Of a stretch of 40,317 bases of DNA, positions 11,407-19,275 are shown piece by piece. The position numbers and the translations under genes are program-made. Source of the DNA: Candidatus Burkholderia verschuerenii (lineage in GTDB: Bacteria > Pseudomonadota > Gammaproteobacteria > Burkholderiales > Burkholderiaceae); contig NZ_LFJJ01000024.1 of assembly GCF_001189365.1 (NCBI RefSeq), positions 1-40,317 of the forward strand, given 5' to 3'. The notes below the pieces were generated by a model. It was given only the letters and a program-made list of their open reading frames with translations. It had not been told where the DNA came from and ran no database searches. How positions within the stretch are numbered: position 1 is the first letter of the stretch; every line of letters starts with the position of its first letter.

Positions 11407-12054
11407 ATGAAAAAACTGTTTAGCGCCCTCGCCCTTTCCTTCGGCATCGCCGCCGCGTCGATGAGCGTCGCCACCGCCGTTCAGGCCGCGCCGACTCAGG
11501 GCAAGGACTACACGGTGCTGCAAGCGCCTCAGCCGGTCGGCGCGCCCGCCGGCAAGGTCGAGGTCATCGAATTCTTCTGGTACGGCTGCCCGCATTGCAA
11601 CGAATTCGAGCCGTACCTCGAAGCCTGGGAAAAGAAGCTGGGACCGGATGTCGTCTTCAAGCGCGTGCCGGTTGCATTCCGCGACGACTTCATTCCGCAC
11701 TCGAAGATGTATCACGCGCTCGTCGCGATGGGTCTCGCGGAAAAGCTCACGCCGGCCGTCTTCAACGAGATCCACGTCAAGAAGAACTATCTGCTGACGC
11801 CGCAGGCGCAGGCCGACTTCCTCAAGACGCAGGGCGTCGATCCGAAGAAGTACATGGACACCTACAACTCGTTCTCGACGCAGAGCGATATTCAGCGCGA
11901 TGCCAAGCTGCTCACCGACTATCACATCGACGGCGTGCCGACGGTCATCATCCAGGGCAAGTACGTGACGGGCCCGGCGCAGACCAACAGCCTGAAGGGC
12001 ACGACCGACGTGATGGACTTTATCGTCCAGCAAGTTCGCGACAAGAAGATGTAA
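11407..12054 (+). CDS. dsbA: Thiol:disulfide interchange protein DsbA
   Basis: A 215-residue periplasmic oxidase that introduces disulfides into exported proteins. The signal peptide (about 1-27) ends VQA|A. A thioredoxin fold follows with the DsbA-type active site CPHC in FFWYGCPHCNEFEPY (about 56-70), an inserted helical domain, and the cis-Pro loop as GVPTV. Its clients probably include flagellar P-ring and outer-membrane proteins, which is knowledge of the family, not shown here. It lies 108 bp after the SPOR gene and 16 bp before the SDR gene, so it is probably co-transcribed with the latter. Confidence 0.94.
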   Translation: MKKLFSALALSFGIAAASMSVATAVQAAPTQGKDYTVLQAPQPVGAPAGKVEVIEFFWYGCPHCNEFEPYLEAWEKKLGPDVVFKRVPVAFRDDFIPHSKMYHALVAMGLAEKLTPAVFNEIHVKKNYLLTPQAQADFLKTQGVDPKKYMDTYNSFSTQSDIQRDAKLLTDYHIDGVPTVIIQGKYVTGPAQTNSLKGTTDVMDFIVQQVRDKKM

Positions 12055-12070
12055 GCCCGCGCGCGCCGGT

Positions 12071-12838
12071 ATGAACGCAGTTCCGCTGAAGGTTTTCATC
12101 ACCGGCGCATCGAGCGGCATCGGCCTCGCGCTGGCCGAAGAGTATGTCAAACGCGGGGCCGGCCTCGTCGCCCGCCGCGCCGAGTCTCTCGCGGCATTCG
12201 CCGCCCGCTTTCCCCACGCTTCCATCTCGATTTATCCCGTCGACGTGCGCGATCACGACGCGCTCGCCGATGCCGCGCGCCGCTTTATCGCCGAACAGGG
12301 CGCGACGGATATCGTCATCGCCAACGCGGGCATCAGCCGCGGCGCGCTCACCGGCCACGGCGACCTCGACGCCTTCCGCGCCGTGATGGACACCAATTAC
12401 CTCGCGATGGCCGCCACCTTCGAGCCGTTCGTCGCCTCGATGACGGCCGCGCGTCGCGGCACGCTGGTAGGCATTTCGAGCGTCGCGGGCGTGCGCGGGC
12501 TGCCCGGATCAGGCGCGTACAGCGCGTCGAAATCGGCGGCGACGAAGTATCTGGAATCGTTGCGCGTCGAGATGCGGCCGCGCGGCGTCGCGGTGGTTAC
12601 CATCGCGCCGGGTTACGTGCGCTCCGAGATGACCGCGCACAATCCGTATCCGATACCCTTTCTGATGAACGCCGATCGCTTCGCATCGAAGGCGGCGGAT
12701 GCCATCGCGCGGCGCGTCCGCTACGCCACTTTTCCGTGGCAGATGCGTATCGCCGGCATGCTGCTGCATGTGCTGCCGCGCTGGCTCTACGACGCGCTTT
12801 TCGAGAAAGCTCCACGCAAGCCGCGCGCGGGCGAATGA
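12071..12838 (+). CDS. Short-chain dehydrogenase/reductase
   Basis: A 255-residue classical-type SDR oxidoreductase. It has the cofactor loop TGASSGIG (about 12-19), the NAG motif in IVIANAGIS, the catalytic Ser in GISSVAGVRG, the Y-x-x-x-K pair in AYSASKSAA and a PG motif in IAPGYVRSEMT. A hydrophobic C-terminal patch (about 225-245) suggests membrane association. The segment after helix B reads RGAGLVARR. The usual pattern has five residues between GA and AR (for example GATLGLVAR), but only three are present here, so the second beta strand of the nucleotide-binding fold appears two residues short. This could weaken NADP binding. The substrate is unknown. The gene follows dsbA by 16 bp and ends in a strong terminator. 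Confidence 0.88.
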   Translation: MNAVPLKVFITGASSGIGLALAEEYVKRGAGLVARRAESLAAFAARFPHASISIYPVDVRDHDALADAARRFIAEQGATDIVIANAGISRGALTGHGDLDAFRAVMDTNYLAMAATFEPFVASMTAARRGTLVGISSVAGVRGLPGSGAYSASKSAATKYLESLRVEMRPRGVAVVTIAPGYVRSEMTAHNPYPIPFLMNADRFASKAADAIARRVRYATFPWQMRIAGMLLHVLPRWLYDALFEKAPRKPRAGE

Positions 12839-12842
12839 CGAA

Positions 12843-12880
12843 AAAAAACCGGCTGCGCGTTCAAACGCAGCCGGTTTTTT
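12843..12880. terminator. Bidirectional terminator between SDR and DUF3443 genes
   Basis: A-run, AACCGGCTGCG (12847-12857), an eight-base loop, CGCAGCCGGTT (12866-12876), then a T-run. It serves both converging transcripts. Confidence 0.92.
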
Positions 12881-12920
12881 GCAGCGAGCCGGTTTCGGCT
12901 CGCGCGATCGGAACGCCGGA

Positions 12921-14240
12921 TCAGAACGACACGTAAGGCGCGCTTCCCGACAGGTCATAGCCCACGTAAACATGGCGGCCGAAGTAGAACGGCAGACCGA
13001 AGTCGAAGAATCCCGACATGCCCAACTGACCGCCCAGGCTATTGAAGGCGAACTTGCCGCCGCCCGAGGTCAGCGTGCGCGCGCTCACCAGCGCGAACGG
13101 AACCGTGGTCGTGTTGCCTTCGGTGCCGGTGATGGCCGTCGACAGCGACTGCTCCGACGACGGGCAATAGAACGAACTCGTGCTCGAGCACAGCGTGAAG
13201 CTGTCCTGGAAGAAGTTGCCGTTCGATCCGGTATCGAAGAAGGTCTGATACGTCGTGCCCTTGTACACGCCGGACAGATCGCCGAAGCCATCGGTGCCGT
13301 ACTTGGTCACGCCGGTCAACGCGTTGTTGCTCTGCGTCCCTATGCCGAATATCAGCGTGCCGGATGCGGTGGCCGCGCCGGTATCCGCGACGGGCGGCAA
13401 CTGCACGATCACGCCGTTGTTGTCGACCGCGAACTTCGTCACCGGGTTGATGACCTGCTGGGCGCGCGGCGCGATCACGCCGGTGCAGTTCGTGCCGTTG
13501 GCGCATGTGAAGTACATGCCGTTCTGCGCCGAACTCGCGCACGAGCTGCCGCAGTCGTAGGTCGCCGCGCCGACGCCGAGAATGCCGTTGGCGCCGATTT
13601 CCGCGACCGTGCTTTCGTCGTTGCCGGACGGGCAGCCGTTGAGGCCGGTCGGCGCGGCGCTCGACGCGAGATCGCCGATGATCTGAATCGGAATGTTCGA
13701 CGCCTGCTCGGTGCCCATGCGGACATCGGCGGTACGGACGGTGCCCCAGGTGTAGCCATCGGCGAAGCCCGCGCATTCGGCGAGCTGACCGCCGCTCGAC
13801 GATTGCACGACCGGCAGATTGCCAAGCACCTGCTGCGCCGCCGAACTGACCAGACGCAGGCCGAACGACGCCGTATCGAGCTGAATGTTGTCGATGGTCT
13901 GACACACGTTGGTGCCGGGCGCGCATACCGTCACCGAGACATTCGGGATATTGACGAAGTTCGCCGCGCCCGAATTGACCGTGATCGGCACCGCGTTGGT
14001 GTTGTTGACCGGATCGGGTTGCGCGGTCGCCGTGCTGATCGAGCCGCTGCCCGTGCCGCCGCCGGTCGAGCCGCCCGACGAACCGCAGCCGGAGGAGCCG
14101 CCGCTCGAACTGGAACTGCTGTTGTCGCTGCCGCCGCCGCACGCGGCCAGCGTCAACGCGAGGAAAAGCACGCCGAGCCAGCGCGCGATGCCGCCGCTGC
14201 GCGAGGAAGAAGCGCGGGCGCCAGGTGTCGTTCTAAGCAT
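12921..14240 (-). CDS. DUF3443 lipoprotein with pepsin-like motif order
   Basis: A 439-residue exported lipoprotein. The signal peptide has lipobox LAAC (Cys34); the next residue is Gly, so outer-membrane sorting is expected. A Ser/Gly-rich tether (about 35-75) precedes one large domain that I recognise as DUF3443. Its motifs fall in the order of a two-lobed aspartic peptidase: LDTASFGL (Asp122), NGILGVG (about 218-224), GTLIFGIG (about 294-301) and FFDTGSNGNFF (Asp336). These parallel the DTGS, DGILG, G-L-FGG and DTGT elements of pepsin. A ring of Cys pairs (for example Cys106/Cys113, Cys230/Cys234, Cys246/Cys252) suggests disulfides made by DsbA. The start has GGGGAG upstream and lies 18 bp after the DUF2844 gene, forming a pair. 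Peptidase activity is my inference; the first site is DTAS instead of DTGS. Confidence 0.85.
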   Translation of the reverse strand: MLRTTPGARASSSRSGGIARWLGVLFLALTLAACGGGSDNSSSSSSGGSSGCGSSGGSTGGGTGSGSISTATAQPDPVNNTNAVPITVNSGAANFVNIPNVSVTVCAPGTNVCQTIDNIQLDTASFGLRLVSSAAQQVLGNLPVVQSSSGGQLAECAGFADGYTWGTVRTADVRMGTEQASNIPIQIIGDLASSAAPTGLNGCPSGNDESTVAEIGANGILGVGAATYDCGSSCASSAQNGMYFTCANGTNCTGVIAPRAQQVINPVTKFAVDNNGVIVQLPPVADTGAATASGTLIFGIGTQSNNALTGVTKYGTDGFGDLSGVYKGTTYQTFFDTGSNGNFFQDSFTLCSSTSSFYCPSSEQSLSTAITGTEGNTTTVPFALVSARTLTSGGGKFAFNSLGGQLGMSGFFDFGLPFYFGRHVYVGYDLSGSAPYVSF

Positions 14241-14257
14241 TCTGGATCTCCCCTCGC

Positions 14258-14787
14258 TTATTGGATGTCGCTGGCGGACACGCCTGCGGGCAGTGCCTGC
14301 GGCAGATACGCGACGCCGGCGAACGAGCCCATGTGGCCGCTGGACTGGACCACGAGGCCCGCGTCCTGCACGCTCACGACTCCGCGTCCGCCGCGCGCTG
14401 CGCTTTCAGGCTTTGCTGATATTGCGGGAAGTAGCTGCCGAGCAGGGTGGCGAGATCGGGCACGCGCGGGCCACGCCACGCGATGCCGAACACGGAGCCA
14501 TCCGTGGACAGATATTCGTTGATGACCGTGCCGCTCGCGAGCGTCGTCGAGCGCATGGTGTAGCTGGTCGTCGACCTGGACGATGCGCCGGATGCGGCGG
14601 CGACCTTCGCCGTGCGCTGGATCGTGTCGCCGGCCGTGGCGCCCTTCGGCGCATCGATCGGGTTGCCGCCCAACACGGCGAACGCGGGCGATGCGATACA
14701 GACGCCGAGCACGCCTGCGACGATCGCCATCGCGTGTGTAAGAGTCCCGCGACGGGATTGCTTCGATGCCTTCACTGGGCCTCCCAT
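14258..14787 (-). pseudogene. DUF2844 family exported protein, frameshifted
   Basis: A signal-peptide protein (mature start at AFA|VLGG) of the DUF2844 family, broken by a single-base deletion. The first frame runs to TLLGSYFPQYQQSLKAQ and then hits an early stop (14374). The expected C-terminal half, GGRGVVSVQDAGLVV and SGHMGSFAGVAYLP, continues in another frame to a TAA at 14258. Adding one base near 14398-14408 (GC-rich GCGCAGCGCGCGGCGG) restores a continuous protein of about 172-176 residues ending in SDIQ. A GTG at 14775 with GGGAGG just upstream is a better start than the ATG at 14787. It is normally paired with DUF3443, which follows in the same operon. Either decayed or a sequencing error. 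Confidence 0.85.
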
Positions 14788-15004
14788 TCCTTTTTATCCG
14801 GCTGCGCGCGAGAGGCGCGGCCGGTTCTGACGATAGTGACTGACAATCAAGTCACCCTTTGGTTCGCAAACGTTTTTTACATGCGAAACCGACAGTATGC
14901 CAGTCATGAGAAATAGTCATGTCGTTCGTAAAAACATGGCATTTCAGCAATACCGCGCGGCGGGACGCGCGCGGTGAACTTATTGGGCGAAATGCAGGCG
15001 GAAT

Positions 15005-15030
15005 GCGGCGCGCGTTTTCACGCGCGCCGC
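15005..15030. terminator. GC-rich hairpin just after cheZ
   Basis: GCGGCGCGCG (15005-15014) pairs with CGCGCGCCGC (15021-15030) over six bases, seven bases beyond the cheZ stop. No T-run follows on the minus strand, so termination may be weak or the hairpin may mainly protect the 3' end. The 14788-15004 interval contains no gene and presumably carries the DUF2844 promoter. Confidence 0.55.
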
Positions 15031-15036
15031 GAGCCG

Positions 15037-15750
15037 TCAGAAGCCGAGGCTGGCCAGCAAATCGTCCACTTGCGACTGGTCTTGCACCACGTCGCTGCGG
15101 CCTTCCGGATTGATCTGCGGACCGTTCAGCAGCGAGTCGGGCGTGCCGGTCGCCGCCGACATCAACAACGCCGCCAATGCCGCGAACTGCTCGCGCCGCT
15201 CGGGCGCGATGTTTTCCAGCAGCACGCCCAGCAGTTGCTGTTCGATCAGATACACGACTTCCGTGATCTTCTTGATCACCTGGCCGGTCAGATCCTGAAA
15301 ATCCTGCGCGAGCATGATTTCCATCAGTTGCGCATTGGTCGCGGAGGTCCGCTCCGGCACGCTCTGCAAGAAGCTGCGGGTCTGCGCGAGCAGTTCGCCT
15401 GCCTCTCCTTCAGCAAGCGGTGCGCCATACCACGTGCCCCAGCGGGCATCGAGGGCGAGCGCTTCGCGCTGCATCGCGTCCTGCATCGGCTGGGCCTTTT
15501 CGATCGCGTTCAGCGCGCGTTCGGCCGCCTGCTCGGTCATCGTGGCGACGTACTTCAGCCGATCGCGCGCGTCGGGCACGGCTTGCGCGGCGGCTTCGAC
15601 CTGCTTGTCGAGGCCGAGCTCGCGCATCGAGTCGCGCAGCGCGCGCGTCACCTGGCCGATGCGCGTGAGAATGCGATCGCTCGATGCATCGCCCTCGGCT
15701 TCGACCGCTTCCGCGATCTGCGCGGCGAGTTCAGAAGTCAGATCGGTCAC
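15037..15750 (-). CDS. cheZ: CheY-P phosphatase CheZ
   Basis: A 237-residue helical phosphatase that shortens the lifetime of phospho-CheY. The catalytic region is QDFQDLTGQVIKK (conserved Asp and Gln of the long four-helix bundle). The C-terminal CheY-tethering peptide is QVDDLLASLGF, almost as in E. coli. The start is a GTG at 15750. GGGAGG lies seven bases before it, inside the cheY 3' end, and the cheY stop is two bases upstream, so translation is coupled. It is the last gene of the motA-cheZ operon. CheZ is restricted to proteobacteria, consistent with the assignment. Confidence 0.93.
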   Translation of the reverse strand: MTDLTSELAAQIAEAVEAEGDASSDRILTRIGQVTRALRDSMRELGLDKQVEAAAQAVPDARDRLKYVATMTEQAAERALNAIEKAQPMQDAMQREALALDARWGTWYGAPLAEGEAGELLAQTRSFLQSVPERTSATNAQLMEIMLAQDFQDLTGQVIKKITEVVYLIEQQLLGVLLENIAPERREQFAALAALLMSAATGTPDSLLNGPQINPEGRSDVVQDQSQVDDLLASLGF

Positions 15751-15752
15751 GA

Positions 15753-16154
15753 TCAGCCTCCCGCTTTGGCCATCTTCACTTTCTCGAGAATCTTGGTGAC
15801 TTTCTCGTCGAGCGTGGCGGCCGTGAAGGGCTTCACGACGTAACCGTTCGCACCGGCCTGCGCCGCCGCGATGATGTTTTCCTTCTTCGATTCCGCCGTG
15901 ACCATCAGCACCGGCAGATGCGCCAGCGCCGCGTCGGCGCGGATCTGCTGAAGCATCGACAAACCGTCGAGGTTCGGCATGTTCCAGTCCGACACCACGA
16001 AATCGAAGCCGCCGCCGCGCAGACGCGCGAGACCGGCGAGGCCGTCTTCCGCTTCGTCGACGTTCGTGTAACCCAGCTCCTTGAGCAGGTTGCGCACGAT
16101 ACGGCGCATCGTCGGAAAATCGTCGACGACGAGGATCTTCATGTTCTTGTCCAT
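15753..16154 (-). CDS. cheY: Chemotaxis response regulator CheY (motor-binding)
   Basis: A 133-residue single receiver domain. It keeps all activation residues: Asp11-Asp12 in VVDDFP, phosphoacceptor Asp56 in SDWNMP, Thr in MVTAES and Lys in VVKPF. The sequence, with [17 protein letters not shown] and EKLEKVKM-like end, is very near enterobacterial CheY, so it is the CheY that binds FliM and is served by the adjacent CheZ. The ATG at 16154 is preferred over the one at 16175 because GGGAG lies seven bases before it and it gives the usual MDKNMKIL start. This is the second CheY in the cluster; the first (24002-24385) is atypical. Confidence 0.93.
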   Translation of the reverse strand: MDKNMKILVVDDFPTMRRIVRNLLKELGYTNVDEAEDGLAGLARLRGGGFDFVVSDWNMPNLDGLSMLQQIRADAALAHLPVLMVTAESKKENIIAAAQAGANGYVVKPFTAATLDEKVTKILEKVKMAKAGG

Positions 16155-16206
16155 CACTACTCCCGTGTAATCCATTCAATGCGGCGATGCCGCGTAATCA
16201 AACCGG

Positions 16207-17349
16207 TTAGACGCGTTGCACGCGTTCGCCCATCGATGCCAGCCGCGTCATCACGCGCCGGCTCATTTCGGATAACGGCGCGATTTCGCTCGCGCCGCCC
16301 AATAAAATCGCTTCGCGCGGCATGCCGAACACCACGCAGCTCGCTTCGTCCTGTGCGAGCGTGTACGCGCCCGCCTGTTGCATTTCGAGCAGCCCCGCCG
16401 CGCCGTCGCGGCCCATGCCGGTCAGGATCACGCCGATGGCGTTCTTGCCCGCGTGCGTCGCCGCCGAGCGAAACAGCACATCCACCGACGGACGATGCCG
16501 GTTGACCGGCGGCGCATCCGACAGATGCGCGACGTAGTTCGCCCCGCTGCGCGCCAGCAACAGATGCGCGTGGCCCGGCGCGATATACGCGTGGCCCGGC
16601 AGCACGCGCTCGCCGTGTTCGGCTTCCTTCACCGAGATACGACACAGCCCGTTCAGGCGTTGCGCGAACAACTTCGTGAAGCCCGGCGGCATGTGTTGCG
16701 CGATCAGCACGGCGGGCGCATCCGGCGGCAGCGGCACGAGCACTTCGCGGATCGCTTCCGTGCCGCCCGTCGACGCGCCGACGATCACGAGCTTTTCGGT
16801 CGAGACCAGCGGATTGTTGAAATGCGGCGCGGGCTTGGCCGGCAAGCCTTGAGCGGGAGCGCTTGCGGCCTGCGTCGCGTGGGTCGCCTGACGCACCCGC
16901 GCACGCGCTGCCGCGCGCACCTTCTCGGCGAGCTTTTCGGCGTAATCGAGCATGCCGTCGCGGATGCCGACTTTCGGCTTGGTCACGAAATCGACCGCGC
17001 CGAGTTCCAGCGCGCGCAGCGTGATTTCGTTGCCGCGTTCCGTCAGCGACGACACCATCACGACCGGCATCGGCCGCAGGCGCATCAGCTTTTCGAGAAA
17101 GTCGAGGCCGTCCATGCGCGGCATTTCGACGTCGAGCGTCAGCACGTCGGGGTTATGCTGCTTGATCAGTTCACGCGCGACGAGCGGATCGGGCGCGGTC
17201 GCGACGACGTGCATATCGGGCTGCGAGTTGACGATTTCCGTCATCAGACTGCGCACCAGCGCCGAATCGTCGACGCACAGCACCTTGATCTTCGGCGCGG
17301 CGGATTTGTTTGCCGTTCTGTCCATAGTGATCGGATTGACGATGCTCAT
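16207..17349 (-). CDS. cheB: Chemotaxis methylesterase/deamidase CheB
   Basis: A 380-residue two-domain enzyme that removes methyl groups from receptor glutamates. The receiver domain (about 18-145) has Asp27-Asp28 and phosphoacceptor Asp73 (TLDVEMP). An Ala/Gln/Pro linker (about 155-180) follows, then the CheB methylesterase domain with the catalytic triad Ser in GASTGGTEA, His in AQHMPPGF and Asp in LTGMGRDG. The start overlaps the cheD stop by ATGA (17346-17349), typical of translational coupling. The nearby receptor ends in the DWETF tether bound by CheB and CheR. The sequence is intact. Confidence 0.94.
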   Translation of the reverse strand: MSIVNPITMDRTANKSAAPKIKVLCVDDSALVRSLMTEIVNSQPDMHVVATAPDPLVARELIKQHNPDVLTLDVEMPRMDGLDFLEKLMRLRPMPVVMVSSLTERGNEITLRALELGAVDFVTKPKVGIRDGMLDYAEKLAEKVRAAARARVRQATHATQAASAPAQGLPAKPAPHFNNPLVSTEKLVIVGASTGGTEAIREVLVPLPPDAPAVLIAQHMPPGFTKLFAQRLNGLCRISVKEAEHGERVLPGHAYIAPGHAHLLLARSGANYVAHLSDAPPVNRHRPSVDVLFRSAATHAGKNAIGVILTGMGRDGAAGLLEMQQAGAYTLAQDEASCVVFGMPREAILLGGASEIAPLSEMSRRVMTRLASMGERVQRV

Positions 17350-18185
17350 GCTTCCTCCGCCGCTTTCGCGCCGCGAGGACCGTTGCCAAAGAGTTCGACG
17401 CGCGGCTTCACGGCAGCGCGGCTCGTGGCCGTGCTGATCGATGCCAGCGTGCTCGCGGTGGCCTTGCTCGCCGCTGCAGCCGCGTTGGCCGCATGACTTG
17501 CGCCGAACAGTTCCACCCGCGGCTTCGCCGCGATGCTCGCGGCCGCCGTGGGTTTGGTTTGATGGGTATTGAACAGCTCGACGCGCGCCCGCGCTTTCGC
17601 AAGGCGTTCCGCGCGCTGTTCCGGCGTGCGCTGCACGAGCGCCTGCTCGCGCTCGAGCACGACCGGATCGTGCTGAGTCATCAGTTTCTTGACCATCACC
17701 TGACCGGTGCGCGGCATGAACGCGACCTTGCGCGGATACATGCCCTGCAAGTCCTCGGCGGTGATGCGGATCTTTTCCAGCGCCAGATAACGGCGCACGA
17801 ATTCCGAGTTGCGATCGCCGATGTTGATGGTCGTCATGCCGGTCAACACCGCGCCGCCGCCGAACACCTTCGCTTCGAAGCGCTCGCGACGTCCGCCGCG
17901 CTTGATCATCTCGTTGATCAGCACTTCCATCGCATACGCGCCGTAGCGCATCGAATCCGATGCCGCCGACGACGCATCCGCTCCGTCATCGGGCAACATG
18001 AAGTGATTCATGCCGCCGATGCCCGCCGTGCGATCGTTGATGCACGCCGCCACGCACGACCCGAGCACGGTGACCAGCACCATGTCTTCGCTGGTCATGT
18101 AAAACTCGTTGGGCAGCAGCTTCACGCCCGGCTTCTTGAAATGATTGTCGAAATACAGGTTCGACGCGATCGGCAGCCCGCTCAT
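17346..18185 (-). CDS. cheD: Chemoreceptor glutamine deamidase CheD with long C-terminal extension
   Basis: A 279-residue protein. The catalytic CheD domain (about 10-190) has the nucleophile Cys44 in VLGSCVAAC and His61 in GMNHFML, spaced as in Thermotoga CheD. It deamidates receptor glutamines and can bind CheY- or CheC-type partners. After it comes an Ala/Ser/Thr-rich tail carrying three copies of a (K)PRVELF-like motif at residues 201, 223 and 262. As I recall, most beta-proteobacterial CheD are about 200-250 residues, so this tail is long. The start overlaps the cheR stop by ATGA (18182-18185) and the end overlaps cheB, so cheR-cheD-cheB are tightly coupled. Intact. Confidence 0.92.
   Translation of the reverse strand: MSGLPIASNLYFDNHFKKPGVKLLPNEFYMTSEDMVLVTVLGSCVAACINDRTAGIGGMNHFMLPDDGADASSAASDSMRYGAYAMEVLINEMIKRGGRRERFEAKVFGGGAVLTGMTTINIGDRNSEFVRRYLALEKIRITAEDLQGMYPRKVAFMPRTGQVMVKKLMTQHDPVVLEREQALVQRTPEQRAERLAKARARVELFNTHQTKPTAAASIAAKPRVELFGASHAANAAAAASKATASTLASISTATSRAAVKPRVELFGNGPRGAKAAEEA
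17388..17585 (-). repeat. Three copies of an RVELF-coding motif in the cheD tail
   Basis: 15-base units at 17388-17402, 17505-17519 and 17571-17585 encode RVELF each time, flanked by Lys-Pro and followed by Gly or Asn. Synonymous codons differ between copies (AAAGAGTTC, GAACAGTTC, GAACAGCTC on the plus strand), which argues for selection on the peptide and not a fresh DNA duplication. Confidence 0.75.
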
Positions 18186-19120
18186 GCCGGTTCTCCCGCG
18201 AGCGTACGCAGCGTTTTCGGCGCGATGCCGCCCGTTTTCGCGTCGCGCGTCAGTTCGTACACCGTCTGACCGCGCAAACGGAATGCCTGCGTCACATACG
18301 TGAAGTTTTCCGAATGACCGGCGAACAGCAGCGCGCCCGGCTTCATCAGCGGTTCGAAGCGCGACAGCACTTGCCCTTGCGTTGGCTTGTCGAAATAGAT
18401 CATCACGTTGCGGCAGAAGATCGCGTCGTACGGGCCTTTCACGTCGTAGCGCGCGTCGGTCAGATTCACGCGGCCGAAGTTCACCATCGCGCGCAGTTCG
18501 GGACGCACTTTCACGAGTCCCGCGTGCGCGCCCGTGCCCTTCAGGAAGAAGCGCTTCAGGCGTTCGGTCGGCAGCGCCTTGACCTGATTGAGCGAATACA
18601 CGCCCGCGTCGGCCTTCTGCAAAACCTGGCTGTCGATGTCGCTCGCGTAGATCGTGCACTGCCGCGCGGCGTGATCGCCGAGCGCTTCGACCAGCGTCAT
18701 CGCGATGGAATACGGTTCCTCGCCCGTCGATGCCGCCGAGCACCACACGCTGAACGGCTGAGACGGCTGCGCGCGACGCTTGGCGAAGTCCGCGAGAATC
18801 GGAAAATGATGCGACTCGCGGAAAAACGCGGTGAGGTTGGTCGTCAGCGCGTTCGTGAAAGCTTCCCACTCCGCGCTGTCCTCGTTCGCTTCGAGGCGAT
18901 CGAGATATTGTTTGAAGGTCTCCAGGCCGCAGGCGCGCAGACGGCGTGCAAGCCGGCTATACGCCATGTCCCGTTTGTGATCGGACAGCGAGATGCCCGC
19001 CCGGCGATGAATCAGCTCGCGAATGCGGGCGAAATCCGCCGATGTGAATTCGAAATCGCGTTCGACTTCCGAGCTGCGCGGAATGGCAGCGAGGTCGATG
19101 CGTGCGTTGCGCGTGGTCAT
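18182..19120 (-). CDS. cheR: Chemotaxis receptor methyltransferase CheR
   Basis: A 312-residue SAM-dependent enzyme that methylates receptor glutamates. The N-terminal helical domain (about 25-95) contains [19 protein letters not shown] with the basic helix that touches the receptor. The SAM-binding domain (about 105-300) includes [14 protein letters not shown] and an acidic strand end [21 protein letters not shown] precedes a beta subdomain (GHSENF) that docks the receptor's WETF pentapeptide, a partner encoded by the adjacent mcp. A 155-bp interval upstream, between mcp and cheR, holds nothing recognisable. Confidence 0.94.
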   Translation of the reverse strand: MTTRNARIDLAAIPRSSEVERDFEFTSADFARIRELIHRRAGISLSDHKRDMAYSRLARRLRACGLETFKQYLDRLEANEDSAEWEAFTNALTTNLTAFFRESHHFPILADFAKRRAQPSQPFSVWCSAASTGEEPYSIAMTLVEALGDHAARQCTIYASDIDSQVLQKADAGVYSLNQVKALPTERLKRFFLKGTGAHAGLVKVRPELRAMVNFGRVNLTDARYDVKGPYDAIFCRNVMIYFDKPTQGQVLSRFEPLMKPGALLFAGHSENFTYVTQAFRLRGQTVYELTRDAKTGGIAPKTLRTLAGEPA

Positions 19121-19275
19121 GATGCTTCGTGCGTCCTTGGCGTCGTGTCCGCGCGCCGCGTTTTCTTATTCAAAGACATGCTGCTTTCGTACCCGCCGAT
19201 ATTCGCGTCGAACTGCCCGCGAACGGGCATGGTGCCGAAAGCCTGCATGATCGTCTCTGTGTCCGTGGATGGTGC

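Noticed and set aside
19121..19275. A possible gene remnant between mcp and cheR
   Set aside because: The 155 bp contain no coding signal beyond short random frames and no similarity to flanking genes.
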